Positions 47,877-56,552 are shown, counted from the stretch's first letter. The stretch is 64,000 nucleotides of DNA from Methylotenera versatilis 301 (GCF_000093025.1 NC_014207.1:1984001-2048000), one strand, 5' to 3'. Numbers and translations are program-made. The notes: generated by a model from the letters alone, not told the origin.

Positions 47877-49118
47877 CTATTGCAATTCTGATGTAACAAA
47901 TTTAACTTCATCACGCATAATGTCTAACTGATCACTCCACCATTGCGCCAATTGTCTGCGCTCTTTATCGTAGGTAGCTTCATTGTAAATTTCCCTTATT
48001 TTGTCTTTATCACTATGTGATAGAAATGACTCAATTACATCATTCCTAAACAATCCGCTTTCATTTGCCTGCGTACTAAAAAAATGTCGGCATCCATGGG
48101 GGACTGTATGATAATCAGTAAAAGTTAACCTAAAAGCTTTACGAATTGATGCCTCAGAAACAGGCCTATCGACAAATCTAGCTGCAAATAAATATTCGCT
48201 ATGCCCAGTGTATGCCTGCAATTCTTTTATTGCCAATATAGCCTGTTTTGATAGCATGATGGTATGAGGCTTCTTCATGTACTTACGACTTTTAGATTTT
48301 TCTAACGGTAGTGTCCATATTGCTTTATCTAAATCGAACTCTACCCATTTTGAACATCTTAGTTCACTTGGTCTTTGTGCAAAATGCAATTGCAAGTAAA
48401 CACATGTTGCAACTTCAAAGCTCCCACCATATTCAAAAAGGTTACGTAAAAACTTGCCAGCATCCTGCTTACTTTCTAGATGCGGATATTTTTCACTGAC
48501 ATGCTTTTCTAATCGTTCGTCTTTTAATGGAATTGGATTCTCTGCAATAAGCTTGTCACTCAAAGCAAAGTCAAACACTGACTTAATCCAGCCACGTGTT
48601 TTTTCCATAAATTCTAATGCTCCTCGATTTTGCATTATCAGTAAGCATTTGCGTACTAGCAAATTGTCAATATCTTTAATTGGGTATTTACCGATAACGC
48701 CATAAACATTAGCGTTGAACGTTTGCTTAATTTTTAGGAGTGTAGAAGGTGCAAGCGTGCGTTGCTTGATGACTAGCCAGTCCTCAGCTACTTTTTGAAA
48801 TGTATTATCAGCATCTTTAGATTTTCGCTGCTTAGCTAGCTTACCCTCAAGTATTGGATCAATATGCTCAACTTTTACTTGTTTACGTTTATCGCGTGAT
48901 TGGTCTCGTGCTTCACTTAATGATAACGCAGGATAGGTACCCAATTGGATTAACTTACGTTTATTGTGTAACGTAGTACGCAATTGAAAATATTTACTAC
49001 CATTAGGGTGCACTAATAAAAATAAGCCGTTGCCATCACGAAGTGTATATTGTTTCGCCTTGGGCTTTGCCGCTTTAATTGTTAGATCATCTAGTAAATC
49101 AGAATTCAACTTTGCCAT
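47877..49118 (-). CDS. int: Tyrosine integrase, P4-type with DUF4102 N terminus
   Basis: 413 residues. N-terminal arm-binding domain (LTIKAAKPKAKQYTLRDGNGLFLLVHPNGSKYFQL) of the DUF4102 type, a SAM-like core-binding domain near 100-190, and a catalytic domain with Arg in FAQRPSELRCSKW, His-x-x-Arg in PHGCRHFFSTQ and a C-terminal Tyr in REIYNEATYDKERRQLAQWW. It carries out site-specific recombination at the tRNA-Leu 3' end. It lies about 165 bases from the tRNA and reads away from it. It appears intact. Confidence 0.94.
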   Translation of the reverse strand: MAKLNSDLLDDLTIKAAKPKAKQYTLRDGNGLFLLVHPNGSKYFQLRTTLHNKRKLIQLGTYPALSLSEARDQSRDKRKQVKVEHIDPILEGKLAKQRKSKDADNTFQKVAEDWLVIKQRTLAPSTLLKIKQTFNANVYGVIGKYPIKDIDNLLVRKCLLIMQNRGALEFMEKTRGWIKSVFDFALSDKLIAENPIPLKDERLEKHVSEKYPHLESKQDAGKFLRNLFEYGGSFEVATCVYLQLHFAQRPSELRCSKWVEFDLDKAIWTLPLEKSKSRKYMKKPHTIMLSKQAILAIKELQAYTGHSEYLFAARFVDRPVSEASIRKAFRLTFTDYHTVPHGCRHFFSTQANESGLFRNDVIESFLSHSDKDKIREIYNEATYDKERRQLAQWWSDQLDIMRDEVKFVTSELQ

Positions 49119-49147
49119 GAAAGGTATAAATAATTATTACGATTAGT

Positions 49148-49168
49148 TTTTATACCTTCTTTTATACC
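49148..49168 (+). promoter_or_regulatory. Candidate integrase arm sites, right end
   Basis: TTTTATACC at 49148-49156 and again at 49160-49168, between the integrase start and the tRNA. The same 9-mer occurs in tandem near the left end (30367-30384). They might alternatively belong to the integrase promoter. Confidence 0.5.
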
Positions 49169-49283
49169 AATTGTAAAGCGACATTGTGAGACACAGAGAT
49201 GCATTGTGAGGTGAATGAGAAATATAACTTATTGAATTTATTGCTATTTAATACGAAGTGATACATCCTGAAACTATCTGCTG

Positions 49284-49367
49284 GTGCCGACGGAGAGACT
49301 CGAACTCTCACGACTATTCGTCACAACCACCTCAAGGTTGCGTGTCTACCAATTCCACCACGACGGC
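49284..49367 (-). tRNA. tRNA-Leu (anticodon GAG)
   Basis: Reading the minus strand from 49367: acceptor GCCGTCG, D arm TGGAATTGGTAGACAC, anticodon arm CAACC-TTGAGGT-GGTTG with GAG, a long variable arm typical of leucine tRNA, T arm GAGAG-TTCGAGT-CTCTC, acceptor CGTCGGC, discriminator A and encoded CCA. The acceptor has a U-U mismatch at pair 5-68; other pairs are fine. It is the integration site of the island, with the core in its T arm and acceptor 3' strand. Confidence 0.95.
49289..49304. repeat. Right attachment core, within tRNA-Leu
   Basis: GACGGAGAGACTCGAA, identical to 30288-30303. It covers part of the acceptor 3' strand and T arm of the tRNA, the usual crossover location for P4-type integrases. 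Confidence 0.88.
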
Positions 49368-49371
49368 AATT

Positions 49372-49391
49372 TTCTGAGACCAAGCTCAGAA
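49372..49391 (-). terminator. Hairpin between secG and tRNA-Leu
   Basis: Minus-strand stem TTCTGAG/CTCAGAA with a 6-base loop. No U-run follows, so this could be an RNA-processing hairpin rather than a true terminator. Confidence 0.3.
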
Positions 49392-49398
49392 CGTTTAA

Positions 49399-49755
49399 CT
49401 ATTTCGGTATATCTTGTGCTGGCGCTACAGGCGGCGTAACAGCATCAGCCTTTGCTGCCGGGGCAGTTGTATTCACAACGGCACTTTTCTCAGCCAAAGC
49501 TTTAACCACACTACCGTCACCCTCTTTATGGCTAGACATATAGGCTAGCGTTAAGCTTGTAGTGAAGAATATCAACACAAAAACAGCAGTTGCGCGACTC
49601 ATAAAGTTAGCTGAGCCAGATACACCAAATAAGCTGCCAGATGCGCCGCTACCAAATGAAGCGCCCATATCTGCACCTTTGCCGTGCTGCAAAAGGACTA
49701 AGGCAATTACGCCAAGTGCTGCAATTACATGAATTACTAATACTAATTTTTCCAT
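49399..49755 (-). CDS. secG: Preprotein translocase subunit SecG
   Basis: 118 residues, two transmembrane helices (residues about 3-22 and 52-74) joined by the glycine-rich loop HGKGADMGASFGSGASGSLFG, the SecG hallmark. The C-terminal Ala/Pro-rich tail is variable in betaproteobacteria. It assists protein export through SecYEG. Preceded by tpiA, as is common in this class. Confidence 0.95.
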   Translation of the reverse strand: MEKLVLVIHVIAALGVIALVLLQHGKGADMGASFGSGASGSLFGVSGSANFMSRATAVFVLIFFTTSLTLAYMSSHKEGDGSVVKALAEKSAVVNTTAPAAKADAVTPPVAPAQDIPK

Positions 49756-49827
49756 TTTCCACCTAATACTATTTAATTTTTACGACCAGTACCGAAGAAC
49801 ATCCTGCAGCAATCTACTCTGCCTTTT

Positions 49828-50580
49828 TCAGGCCGCAGCGCAACATATTCGTTCAAATTCTTGTGCATTTAATGAGCACTTACCGATAAGACCACCGTCT
49901 ATATCTTGCATAGCGAATAATTGTACCGCATTTTGCGGGTTTACGCTGCCCCCATAGAGGATTTTCATGCTTGTTGCGGCCGTTTTATCCAGCACAGCAA
50001 CCTTACCGCGAATAAATTCGTGCATGCTTTGCGCTTGGTCAGAGCTTGCGGCTAAACCTGTGCCAATCGCCCAAATTGGTTCATATGAAACCACCGAATT
50101 AGCAAATACGGCTGCGCCATATGTATTGATAATGGTATCTAATTGTTTGCCTACCACCATTTGCATGACGCCTGCTTCGCGCTCAATCAAGGTTTCACCT
50201 ACACACAGAATAGGAATTAAACCATGTGCTTGCGCTTGCACGAATTTAGTGGCGATATTTTCATCTGATTCACAATAGGCTGTTGCACGTTCCGAATGAC
50301 CAATAATCACATAACTTGCACCAAAGTCTTTAATCATTGCGGCACTCACTTCACCTGTGTGCGCACCTACTGCATCTTTACTTAGGTTTTGCGCACCCCA
50401 AGCGATATTGGTATTTTGCAGCATGGATTGCGCTTGAGCTAAATAAGGATATGGCACACAAACGACAACATCGGTATTTTTTAGGGAGGATAGCTGATCA
50501 ATATAAGCTTGAAATAACAGCTTATTTTCTGCCAGATTGCCATGCATTTTCCAATTGGCAACGACTAATTTTTTACCCAT
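49828..50580 (-). CDS. tpiA: Triosephosphate isomerase
   Basis: 250 residues, interconverts dihydroxyacetone phosphate and glyceraldehyde 3-phosphate. Catalytic Lys in VANWKMHGN, His in IIGHSERA, Glu in VVSYEPIWAIGTG, and phosphate-binding LYGGSVNPQN are all present. It lies 72 bases upstream of secG and is probably co-transcribed with it. Confidence 0.97.
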   Translation of the reverse strand: MGKKLVVANWKMHGNLAENKLLFQAYIDQLSSLKNTDVVVCVPYPYLAQAQSMLQNTNIAWGAQNLSKDAVGAHTGEVSAAMIKDFGASYVIIGHSERATAYCESDENIATKFVQAQAHGLIPILCVGETLIEREAGVMQMVVGKQLDTIINTYGAAVFANSVVSYEPIWAIGTGLAASSDQAQSMHEFIRGKVAVLDKTAATSMKILYGGSVNPQNAVQLFAMQDIDGGLIGKCSLNAQEFERICCAAA

Positions 50581-50660
50581 GCTAACCTTAGTTGATATTG
50601 ACAGGCGTGATTTTACATTTTTAATTGTGGATAGTCATCGTTTAACGACAATAGGTTTAA

Positions 50661-51503
50661 CTAGGTAGTATATGAACTTAGCTGATTAATGATATTGCGC
50701 GCCTCAATCGCCACCTCTGATGCAGAAAGCCCTGCAGGGCCCATACCTTTTGCAACCAGAGCATCAGCTGCCGCACCGTGTACAAAAACACCAAGTTTAG
50801 CGGCGTCTAGACCGCTTAAACCCTGCGCTAAAAGACTACCAATAATGCCACTAAGTACATCACCGGTACCTCCACTAGCCAGGCCAACATTACCTGTAGT
50901 ATTAATAAAATAATTGCCATCATCGTGCGCAACCAAGGTTTTGGCGCCTTTAAGCACACAAGTGACATGCAAGTTATGAGCTAAGGTAAGTGCGCTTTCA
51001 GTTCGGTTTTGCTGAATGTCTTCAGTAGTGATTTTTAGCAATCTAGCGGCCTCTCCTGCGTGAGGTGTAATGACGGTGTCAGCGCAACGATTTTTGCAAA
51101 TTGCAGTTAAGTGTGGGTGCTTGGCAATTAAATTAAGTGCATCTGCATCTATCAACATCTTTAAATCTTGACTCAACCAGAATTCCAGCAACTCAATTGC
51201 TGCTTGCGATTGACCAAGACCGGGGCCAATCACAACACAGTCCAATTGCGCTAAATTGGTTAAGTCAGTAGGTTTACGAAACATGATTTCTGGGTGCAAT
51301 ATATCCACACTAGGCGTGTTGTTTGATAAACAAGCTGCATACACACGCCCCGCACCGCTCAATAAGGCAGCTCTTGCTGACAAAAGCACAGCGCCGACCA
51401 TGCCAGTGTCACCACCAACAATCGCCAGACTGCCAAATGTGCCTTTATGCGCATCAGCATGACGTGCTGGCAAAGCGCTTACAAGCATACTTTGTATTAA
51501 CAA
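50661..51503 (-). CDS. nnrD: ADP-dependent NAD(P)H-hydrate dehydratase
   Basis: 280 residues, ribokinase-like YjeF C-terminal domain that repairs hydrated NAD(P)H. Motifs VVIGPGLGQS, VITPHAGEAARLL and the anion-hole GGTGDVLSGIIGSLLAQG are present. It is the stand-alone dehydratase; the epimerase domain (NnrE), often fused, is absent here. The start in MLIQSMLVSALPARHADAHKGTFGSL fits, though a shorter start is possible. Confidence 0.9.
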   Translation of the reverse strand: MLIQSMLVSALPARHADAHKGTFGSLAIVGGDTGMVGAVLLSARAALLSGAGRVYAACLSNNTPSVDILHPEIMFRKPTDLTNLAQLDCVVIGPGLGQSQAAIELLEFWLSQDLKMLIDADALNLIAKHPHLTAICKNRCADTVITPHAGEAARLLKITTEDIQQNRTESALTLAHNLHVTCVLKGAKTLVAHDDGNYFINTTGNVGLASGGTGDVLSGIIGSLLAQGLSGLDAAKLGVFVHGAAADALVAKGMGPAGLSASEVAIEARNIINQLSSYTT

Positions 51504-51759
51504 ATGCGGGTTAGATTGTATTGTTTTGATAATATGAATTCCTACAGTTTACGATAAATCCATAACTCTACTTGGTGGCCAAAAGTAAAACTAACTAACT
51601 TATTGAGCTTTCATTAGCAGTAAGCTTGTAAATGCGTAAGCTATTATAGTCATAAACTTAGCCATAAAATTTACTCAATCTGTATTGAAGATATTTTATA
51701 CGACTACAAGTACCTAAGACAAAACTAGAGCCGTATAACTTAAGAGGCAGGAGTATTTT

Positions 51760-52179
51760 ATGATGAATGTACTTTATATTGTTTGGAAACCAGATGATGA
51801 TATAGGAGTTCCCATTATTGATGAACAACATCACGCGATTGTTGCCACCATTAACTCACTCTACTATTTCATCCAAGAGGGCTGGGGGCTTTCTGCACTT
51901 GCGCCGACTCTTAATATTATTAAAAGTTACTCTAGCTTTCACTTTAAAACTGAAGAAGGAATATTGGCCAAAGCTGGATATCCAGAGCTACATAAGCACA
52001 TTATGGCTCAAAAGCAATTCATAAAAGATGTAGATGCTGCCGCCCAAGAAGCTATCGATTATAAAGATCCTTTTATACTGCTTAAGTTTTTAAAAAATTG
52101 GTGGGTCTCTCATTTGAAGAAAGAGCATCTCGAATATGCCGTTAATCTTGATAAGTTAAAAGAAAAAAGCGACGATTAA
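51760..52179 (+). CDS. Bacteriohemerythrin
   Basis: 139 residues, four-helix di-iron oxygen-binding protein. The ligands are visible in order: DEQHHAIVATI (His), SFHFKTEEGILAKAGYPELHKHI (His, Glu, His, His) and WWVSHLKKEHLEYA (His, with the last acidic ligand). GAGGCAGGAG lies just before the ATG. It probably stores or senses oxygen in the cytoplasm. Its stop directly abuts the stop of the convergent recJ remnant. Confidence 0.88.
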   Translation: MMNVLYIVWKPDDDIGVPIIDEQHHAIVATINSLYYFIQEGWGLSALAPTLNIIKSYSSFHFKTEEGILAKAGYPELHKHIMAQKQFIKDVDAAAQEAIDYKDPFILLKFLKNWWVSHLKKEHLEYAVNLDKLKEKSDD

Positions 52180-53399
52180 TTAGTCTCGCACTACTACATA
52201 ACGCAAATTCAACTGCACTTTTTGTGTACCGTTATAACTATTGGTTTGCAACTGATAGGCGGCTTGAATCTCGTCTGGTAAAAACTCGGCGTGATTAAAG
52301 TAAATCGCATCGATGACGCTTGCATCTTTTTTCAGGCTAAGTTTAAGGTGTTTTTCTCCCAATAAGCGCTGATTCAGCACTTCAAATTCATCATAAAACA
52401 ACGGTGGAGCAAACCCCTGTCCCCACACTTGGTTTTCCAGCGCTTGTGCGGTTGCGAAGGTCATTTCGCTTTTACTCAAATTACCATCCACCTCTAGCAC
52501 TGATTCCAAATCGGCTTCAGTAATCAAGCTTTTCACTACAGCTTCAAAGCTTTGGTTGAACAATTCAAAATCAGCCTGTTTAATAGTGAGGCCTGCCGCC
52601 ATGGCATGGCCGCCAAACTTTAAAATTAAATCCGGTTGATGTTTGCTGAGCAAATCAAGCGCATCGCGTAAATGCAAACTAGCAATAGATCGACCCGACC
52701 CTTTAAGCAAGCCATCGCCAGCATTAGCGAAGGCAATCACAGGGCGATGATAGCGCTCTTTAATGCGCGATGCCAAAATACCAATGACACCTTGGTGCCA
52801 ATCTTCCTGATAAATGCTGATGGCAAATTGATTATCGATATTAATCTCTTCCAACGATAGGCTTGCGCCATCTTGCATGTCAGCTTCTATGCTACGGCGA
52901 TGCACGTTTAAATCTTGCAATCGCTGTGCAATAGTTGTGGCTTCAAGTTCAGATTCAGCGAGTAAACATTGTATGCCCAAGGTCATATCATCCAGCCTGC
53001 CAGCGGCGTTCAAGCGAGGGCCTACATAAAAACCTAAATCTTGTGCATTGGTACTTTGCGGCTGACGGCCTGCAACTCTTAATAAAGCCAATATACCTTG
53101 CGAACAAGCGCCCGCCCGGATTCTGCGTAAACCTTGCTCCACTAGAATGCGATTATTGTCATCAAGCTTCACCAAATCTGCCACTGTACCCAATGCAACT
53201 AAATCGAGCAATTCCGTTAAATTTGGCTCTGGCTTTTCTGCAAAAAGACCACGCTCTCGCATTTCAGCACGTAAACCGAGTAAGCAATAAAACATGACGC
53301 CTACGCCGGCCAGATTCTTGCTGGGAAAACTACAACCATGTTGATTAGGGTTAATAATACAAGCGGCCTTTGGTGTGACTTGTCCTGGCAAATGGTGAT
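52180..53399 (-). pseudogene. recJ: recJ, truncated at the 5' end
   Basis: Only the C-terminal ~405 residues of a single-strand-specific 5'-3' exonuclease that is normally about 565 long. The homologous sequence begins at NHHLPGQVTPKAACIINPN, where the family reads TDHHLPG; everything upstream (motif I DxDxDG and the catalytic aspartates) is gone, and the codon of the first residue of DHH is the breakpoint (53399-53400). The DHHA1 motif GGHAMAAGLTI and the OB domain remain. An open frame starts from TTG at 53391, but the product would lack the catalytic half. Confidence 0.88.
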
Positions 53400-53773
53400 T
53401 GCTCTGTGGAAGAAAAATGTAAATAAAATCCTTTGTTTAATTAATTGATTGCCTTCATACCCATATATTTAAATGGTCACATAAATAAACACCACATAAA
53501 TTTATCATAAAATATCGCCATATTTACTTGTTTTGTAAACATCTCAGCAATTCTTCAGATTTATTTACAAATTCATAAATATCAATACCTATATATTACT
53601 CTATGGAATTACCTATCTTAATATAGAATTGGATACTTAATTTTATAGTAAAGATTAAGCATCAAAATCTCGATTTCATGATGCCGATAATTATCCAAAA
53701 TATAAAAGAGCACAACAGTTTCTATTAAAACGTTATAACCAATATCTCCTCAAAAAGTACTCTGAGTACAAAA
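53400..53773. other. AT-rich spacer between recJ remnant and RecJ-like gene
   Basis: 374 very AT-rich bases with no gene. The recJ homology stops at its left edge. A palindrome GTACTC-T-GAGTAC (53757-53769) sits 4 bases before the next ATG, in the place of a ribosome site. Base composition differs from the neighbouring core genes and fits imported DNA. Confidence 0.55.
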
Positions 53774-55549
53774 ATGCTAAAGCCACCAAAACCTATATTT
53801 AAATTTCGTGAAAGTGATGATGCCGTTATTGCCACATTGATTGAAAGTGGATCACCAGATTGGCTGGCTAAAATTCTGTCCTCAAGATTAGATAAGCCTA
53901 TGGGGTTTAATTCACTCTATTCTAACGACCTTACCGATGTTGAGGATCCATCTGCTATCCCTGACATGGATATCGCAGTCAGTAGAATTGTACGAGCAAT
54001 TAACGATGAAGAGAAAATCACCCTCGTATGTGATCATGATATGGATGGTACTGGATCAGCTGCTGTTTTATGGTCTGCGCTCATTGATTTTTTCAAAGTC
54101 AAAGACACTTTAGTTAACGTAGTCACTAGCCATCGTTTAACAGAGGGTTATGGAATTACAGAACCAGTTGCTCAAAGAATTATTGATTTAAAGCCTGGCT
54201 TAGTAATATCCGCAGATAAAGGTAGCAGTGATGAGCCAAGAATTAAAAAAATAGCCGAAGCTGGAATTGATGTAATTGTTACTGACCACCATGAAATTGG
54301 TGCTAATGGCCCCCCTAAGTCAGCCATTGCCGTTGTTAACCCAATTAGGGTTGATTCGAGCTACGACAAGCATGTATGTGGCGCTGGGGTGGCTTTTTTA
54401 ACAATGGCAAAAGTTCGAACAGCATTGATTCAAGCTGGAGTTAGAAACCATATTCCAAGCATAGCACCCCTTTTGGATTATGTCGCAGTTGCAACTATTG
54501 CAGACTGCGTATCAATGAAACCAAGCAAAGCTTCAACAAATAGAACATTTGTGAAACGTGGTTTGCAATTAATAAATAGTAAATCACGGCCTTGCTGGGA
54601 AGTCTTTAGTTCTGATTTGCAAGGGCCAGTCGATGCCGAAACTATAGGCTTTAGACTCGCTCCTGCAGTAGCGGCCGCAGGGAGATTAGATTGGGCTGAG
54701 ATTGGATTTAAATTTTTAATATCCAAGACTACGCAAGATGCTCAAAAATATTGGATAGAGTTGCAGCATGAAAATGCCTTACGAAAAGATATTGAAAAAA
54801 AATTAAGGGAGAAAGCTATTCCTGAGGCATGTAAAAAGCTAGGGCAATCCATTGTTTTATTTTTTGAAGATGGTCACAGTGGGGTGCATGGGATTACTGC
54901 AAGTAGATTAGTTGAAGCTTTTGGAAAACCTGCAGCAATATTTTCTCCGAAGGGGGCAGGTGTGAAAAACTCGACCTCTAGAGATGAAGTTAAGTTAGCA
55001 TCTGGTTCGTTTCGAGGTATACCAGGATTTAATGTGAAAGAAGCACTCTCCTATGTTGGTGATAAGTATCCTGAACTATTGCTAAGTCATGGCGGCCATG
55101 TGGGGGCTGGGGGAGGCTCAATTTTAATTGATTCATTTGATGATTTTGTAATTGCTTATGAAGAAGCAGTTCAAGCTCAAATTGGTGATAAAGAATTAAA
55201 GCCTACGATTTGGGTTGATGGAGAGTTGCCACTAGGAGTCAATGATTTTGATGTGTTAAGTGAGCTGGATAAATTAGAGCCTTGGGGTCGAGATTTCCCC
55301 TATCCAACTTTTAAGGGTAAGTTTGAAGTTAGAAGCATTAAGAAACTTGGAGATGGTAGCCATTTAAAATTGTCGCTGTATGATGGCTTGAATTCTAAAG
55401 ATGCGATTTGGTTCAATGCAGTTCAAAGTGGTGATGAAGTGCTGTTTACTATTGGGAGTAATTTGAGTTTTGTTTATAGTTTAAAAAGTAATTGGTATCG
55501 CAATAACAGAAAGATACAACTTCAAATAATTTCTCAAATTAATGATTAA
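53774..55549 (+). CDS. Divergent RecJ-like DHH/DHHA1 exonuclease
   Basis: 591 residues, full domain order: DHH domain with DHDMDGTGSAA (87-97) and TDHHEIG (170-176), DHHA1 with SHGGHVGAGGGSI (438-450), and a C-terminal OB-like domain. It thus keeps the catalytic residues that the neighbouring recJ has lost, though its sequence is clearly unlike the native gene and it is on the opposite strand. The usual DxDxDG of motif I reads DHDMDG, conservative. Possibly a horizontally acquired replacement or a phage/island nuclease. No strong ribosome site is visible. Confidence 0.83.
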   Translation: MLKPPKPIFKFRESDDAVIATLIESGSPDWLAKILSSRLDKPMGFNSLYSNDLTDVEDPSAIPDMDIAVSRIVRAINDEEKITLVCDHDMDGTGSAAVLWSALIDFFKVKDTLVNVVTSHRLTEGYGITEPVAQRIIDLKPGLVISADKGSSDEPRIKKIAEAGIDVIVTDHHEIGANGPPKSAIAVVNPIRVDSSYDKHVCGAGVAFLTMAKVRTALIQAGVRNHIPSIAPLLDYVAVATIADCVSMKPSKASTNRTFVKRGLQLINSKSRPCWEVFSSDLQGPVDAETIGFRLAPAVAAAGRLDWAEIGFKFLISKTTQDAQKYWIELQHENALRKDIEKKLREKAIPEACKKLGQSIVLFFEDGHSGVHGITASRLVEAFGKPAAIFSPKGAGVKNSTSRDEVKLASGSFRGIPGFNVKEALSYVGDKYPELLLSHGGHVGAGGGSILIDSFDDFVIAYEEAVQAQIGDKELKPTIWVDGELPLGVNDFDVLSELDKLEPWGRDFPYPTFKGKFEVRSIKKLGDGSHLKLSLYDGLNSKDAIWFNAVQSGDEVLFTIGSNLSFVYSLKSNWYRNNRKIQLQIISQIND

Positions 55550-55671
55550 ATGTTTAATATGAATGGTCTGCTTTGTGGCAACCAAATTTGTAGTTCAACA
55601 GGCAGAAAAGGGCCCTAAGCGGGCATTAGCAGATTATCTGAATTTACAACTAATTAAATATTTTAGTATAA

Positions 55672-55869
55672 CCACGCGGGTATACCCTGTTTGAAATCAG
55701 CACTCATCCTGAACGCATAGCAAGCGCCAAAGCGTTCATTGTACAAGGTTTGGCTGAAGGCAAGCTGTAACCGCTGGTGGTCAAAACCTTTCCACTGGCG
55801 CAGATTGTCGAAGCACACCGCTATATGGAATCCAATCAGCAGACCGGCAAGATTGTGCTGACTGTTTAG
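55672..55869 (+). pseudogene. 3' fragment of a zinc-type alcohol dehydrogenase/quinone oxidoreductase
   Basis: Frame reading RGYTLFEISTHPERIASAKAF ... PLAQIVEAHRYMESNQQTGKIVLTV then stop, the typical C terminus of NADPH:quinone oxidoreductase-like proteins. An in-frame TAA at 55768-55770 interrupts it (after GLAEGKL), and the 5' four fifths of the gene are missing; upstream sequence is unrelated and has a stop at 55669. It is convergent with the GST gene, the stops overlapping. A decayed remnant that marks a junction. Confidence 0.82.
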
Positions 55870-56552
55870 CCGCTATTGCCGTCTGCATAGGCGGCTTTGA
55901 AACTTTCACGGGCTTGCCATCTGCGCCAAAAATAATCGAGGTACTCAAAACGCTCATCGAGCGGCGTTTGATTGGTCGGAAATTTGGAAAATGCAATGGC
56001 CGTGCACAAGGTAATGTCAGCAAAAGTTGGCTCCTTGCCGCCTAGCAGCCATTCGCGACCATCGGCCAGATGCTGATTAACCAGGCTGGCATGCGCCAAT
56101 GCTTCTTTGCGGCAATGTTCGCCCCATTGCGGGTTGCTGGTAAGTTCTATCTTCAGCCCCAGCCCTTGATGCATCACATGGAACATGGTGACGATACGGT
56201 ACAGGATATGCACAAAAATACGGTTATCCCACATGTCATCCTGGCCCTGCTCCAAAGGCGTTTCACCCATTATTTTGCGACCCGGAAACAAATGATCCAG
56301 ATATCTGGCAATCCCGCTGGATTCTGATAAGAATGTACCGTCACCTAGTGCCAGGGTCGGCGTTTCGCCCCATGGATTCATTTTCAGGTGCGGCCATTTA
56401 CGCTGTTCACCGCCTGGCGCCATATCATAAATGACTTCTTCGATGTGTTGGTTAATGCCCTTCTCGTGGATGAACAAACGCAGGCGCTGCGGGTTGGGAA
56501 ATGCCGAGGGCGAGGTATACAGACGTAGTTTAGTATTCATGTTGAGAATCAT
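55866..56552 (-). CDS. Glutathione S-transferase family protein
   Basis: 228 residues. N-terminal thioredoxin-like domain (LRLYTSPSAFPNPQRLRLFIHEKG, NPWGETPTLALGDGTFLSESSGIARYL with the cis-Pro and ES motif) and C-terminal helical domain (LLGGKEPTFADITLCTAIAF). It conjugates or reduces electrophiles with glutathione; substrate unknown. Its start overlaps the ohr stop by 4 bases, tying it to peroxide defence. Confidence 0.9.
   Translation of the reverse strand: MILNMNTKLRLYTSPSAFPNPQRLRLFIHEKGINQHIEEVIYDMAPGGEQRKWPHLKMNPWGETPTLALGDGTFLSESSGIARYLDHLFPGRKIMGETPLEQGQDDMWDNRIFVHILYRIVTMFHVMHQGLGLKIELTSNPQWGEHCRKEALAHASLVNQHLADGREWLLGGKEPTFADITLCTAIAFSKFPTNQTPLDERFEYLDYFWRRWQARESFKAAYADGNSG

Larger units (their letters stand above)
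30288..49304. mobile_element. tRNA-Leu-integrated genomic island with RM and RT-PolA defence genes
   Basis: About 19 kb bounded by a 16-bp direct repeat, GACGGAGAGACTCGAA, at 30288-30303 and 49289-49304; the right copy is the 3' part of tRNA-Leu(GAG). The integrase gene starts about 170 bases inside the tRNA end and reads away from it, as usual for such islands. Contents from right to left: integrase, unknown gene, AlpA-like regulator, small ORF, primase, helicase, replication-relaxation gene (opposite strand), structured non-coding region, ArdA, HsdM, HsdS, GmrSD, Fic, HsdR, RT, family A polymerase. No relaxase or type IV secretion gene was recognised. Confidence 0.9.

Noticed and set aside
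30229-53661. 15-base exact match AGTAAAGATTAAGCA at 30229-30243 and 53647-53661
   Set aside because: Low-complexity AT-rich sequence, no flanking similarity and no consistent context; most likely chance.
55563-55694. 43-codon ORF starting MVCFVATKFVVQQAEKGPKR
   Set aside because: No ribosome site, no recognisable family, and it runs across the junction into the dehydrogenase remnant in another frame.
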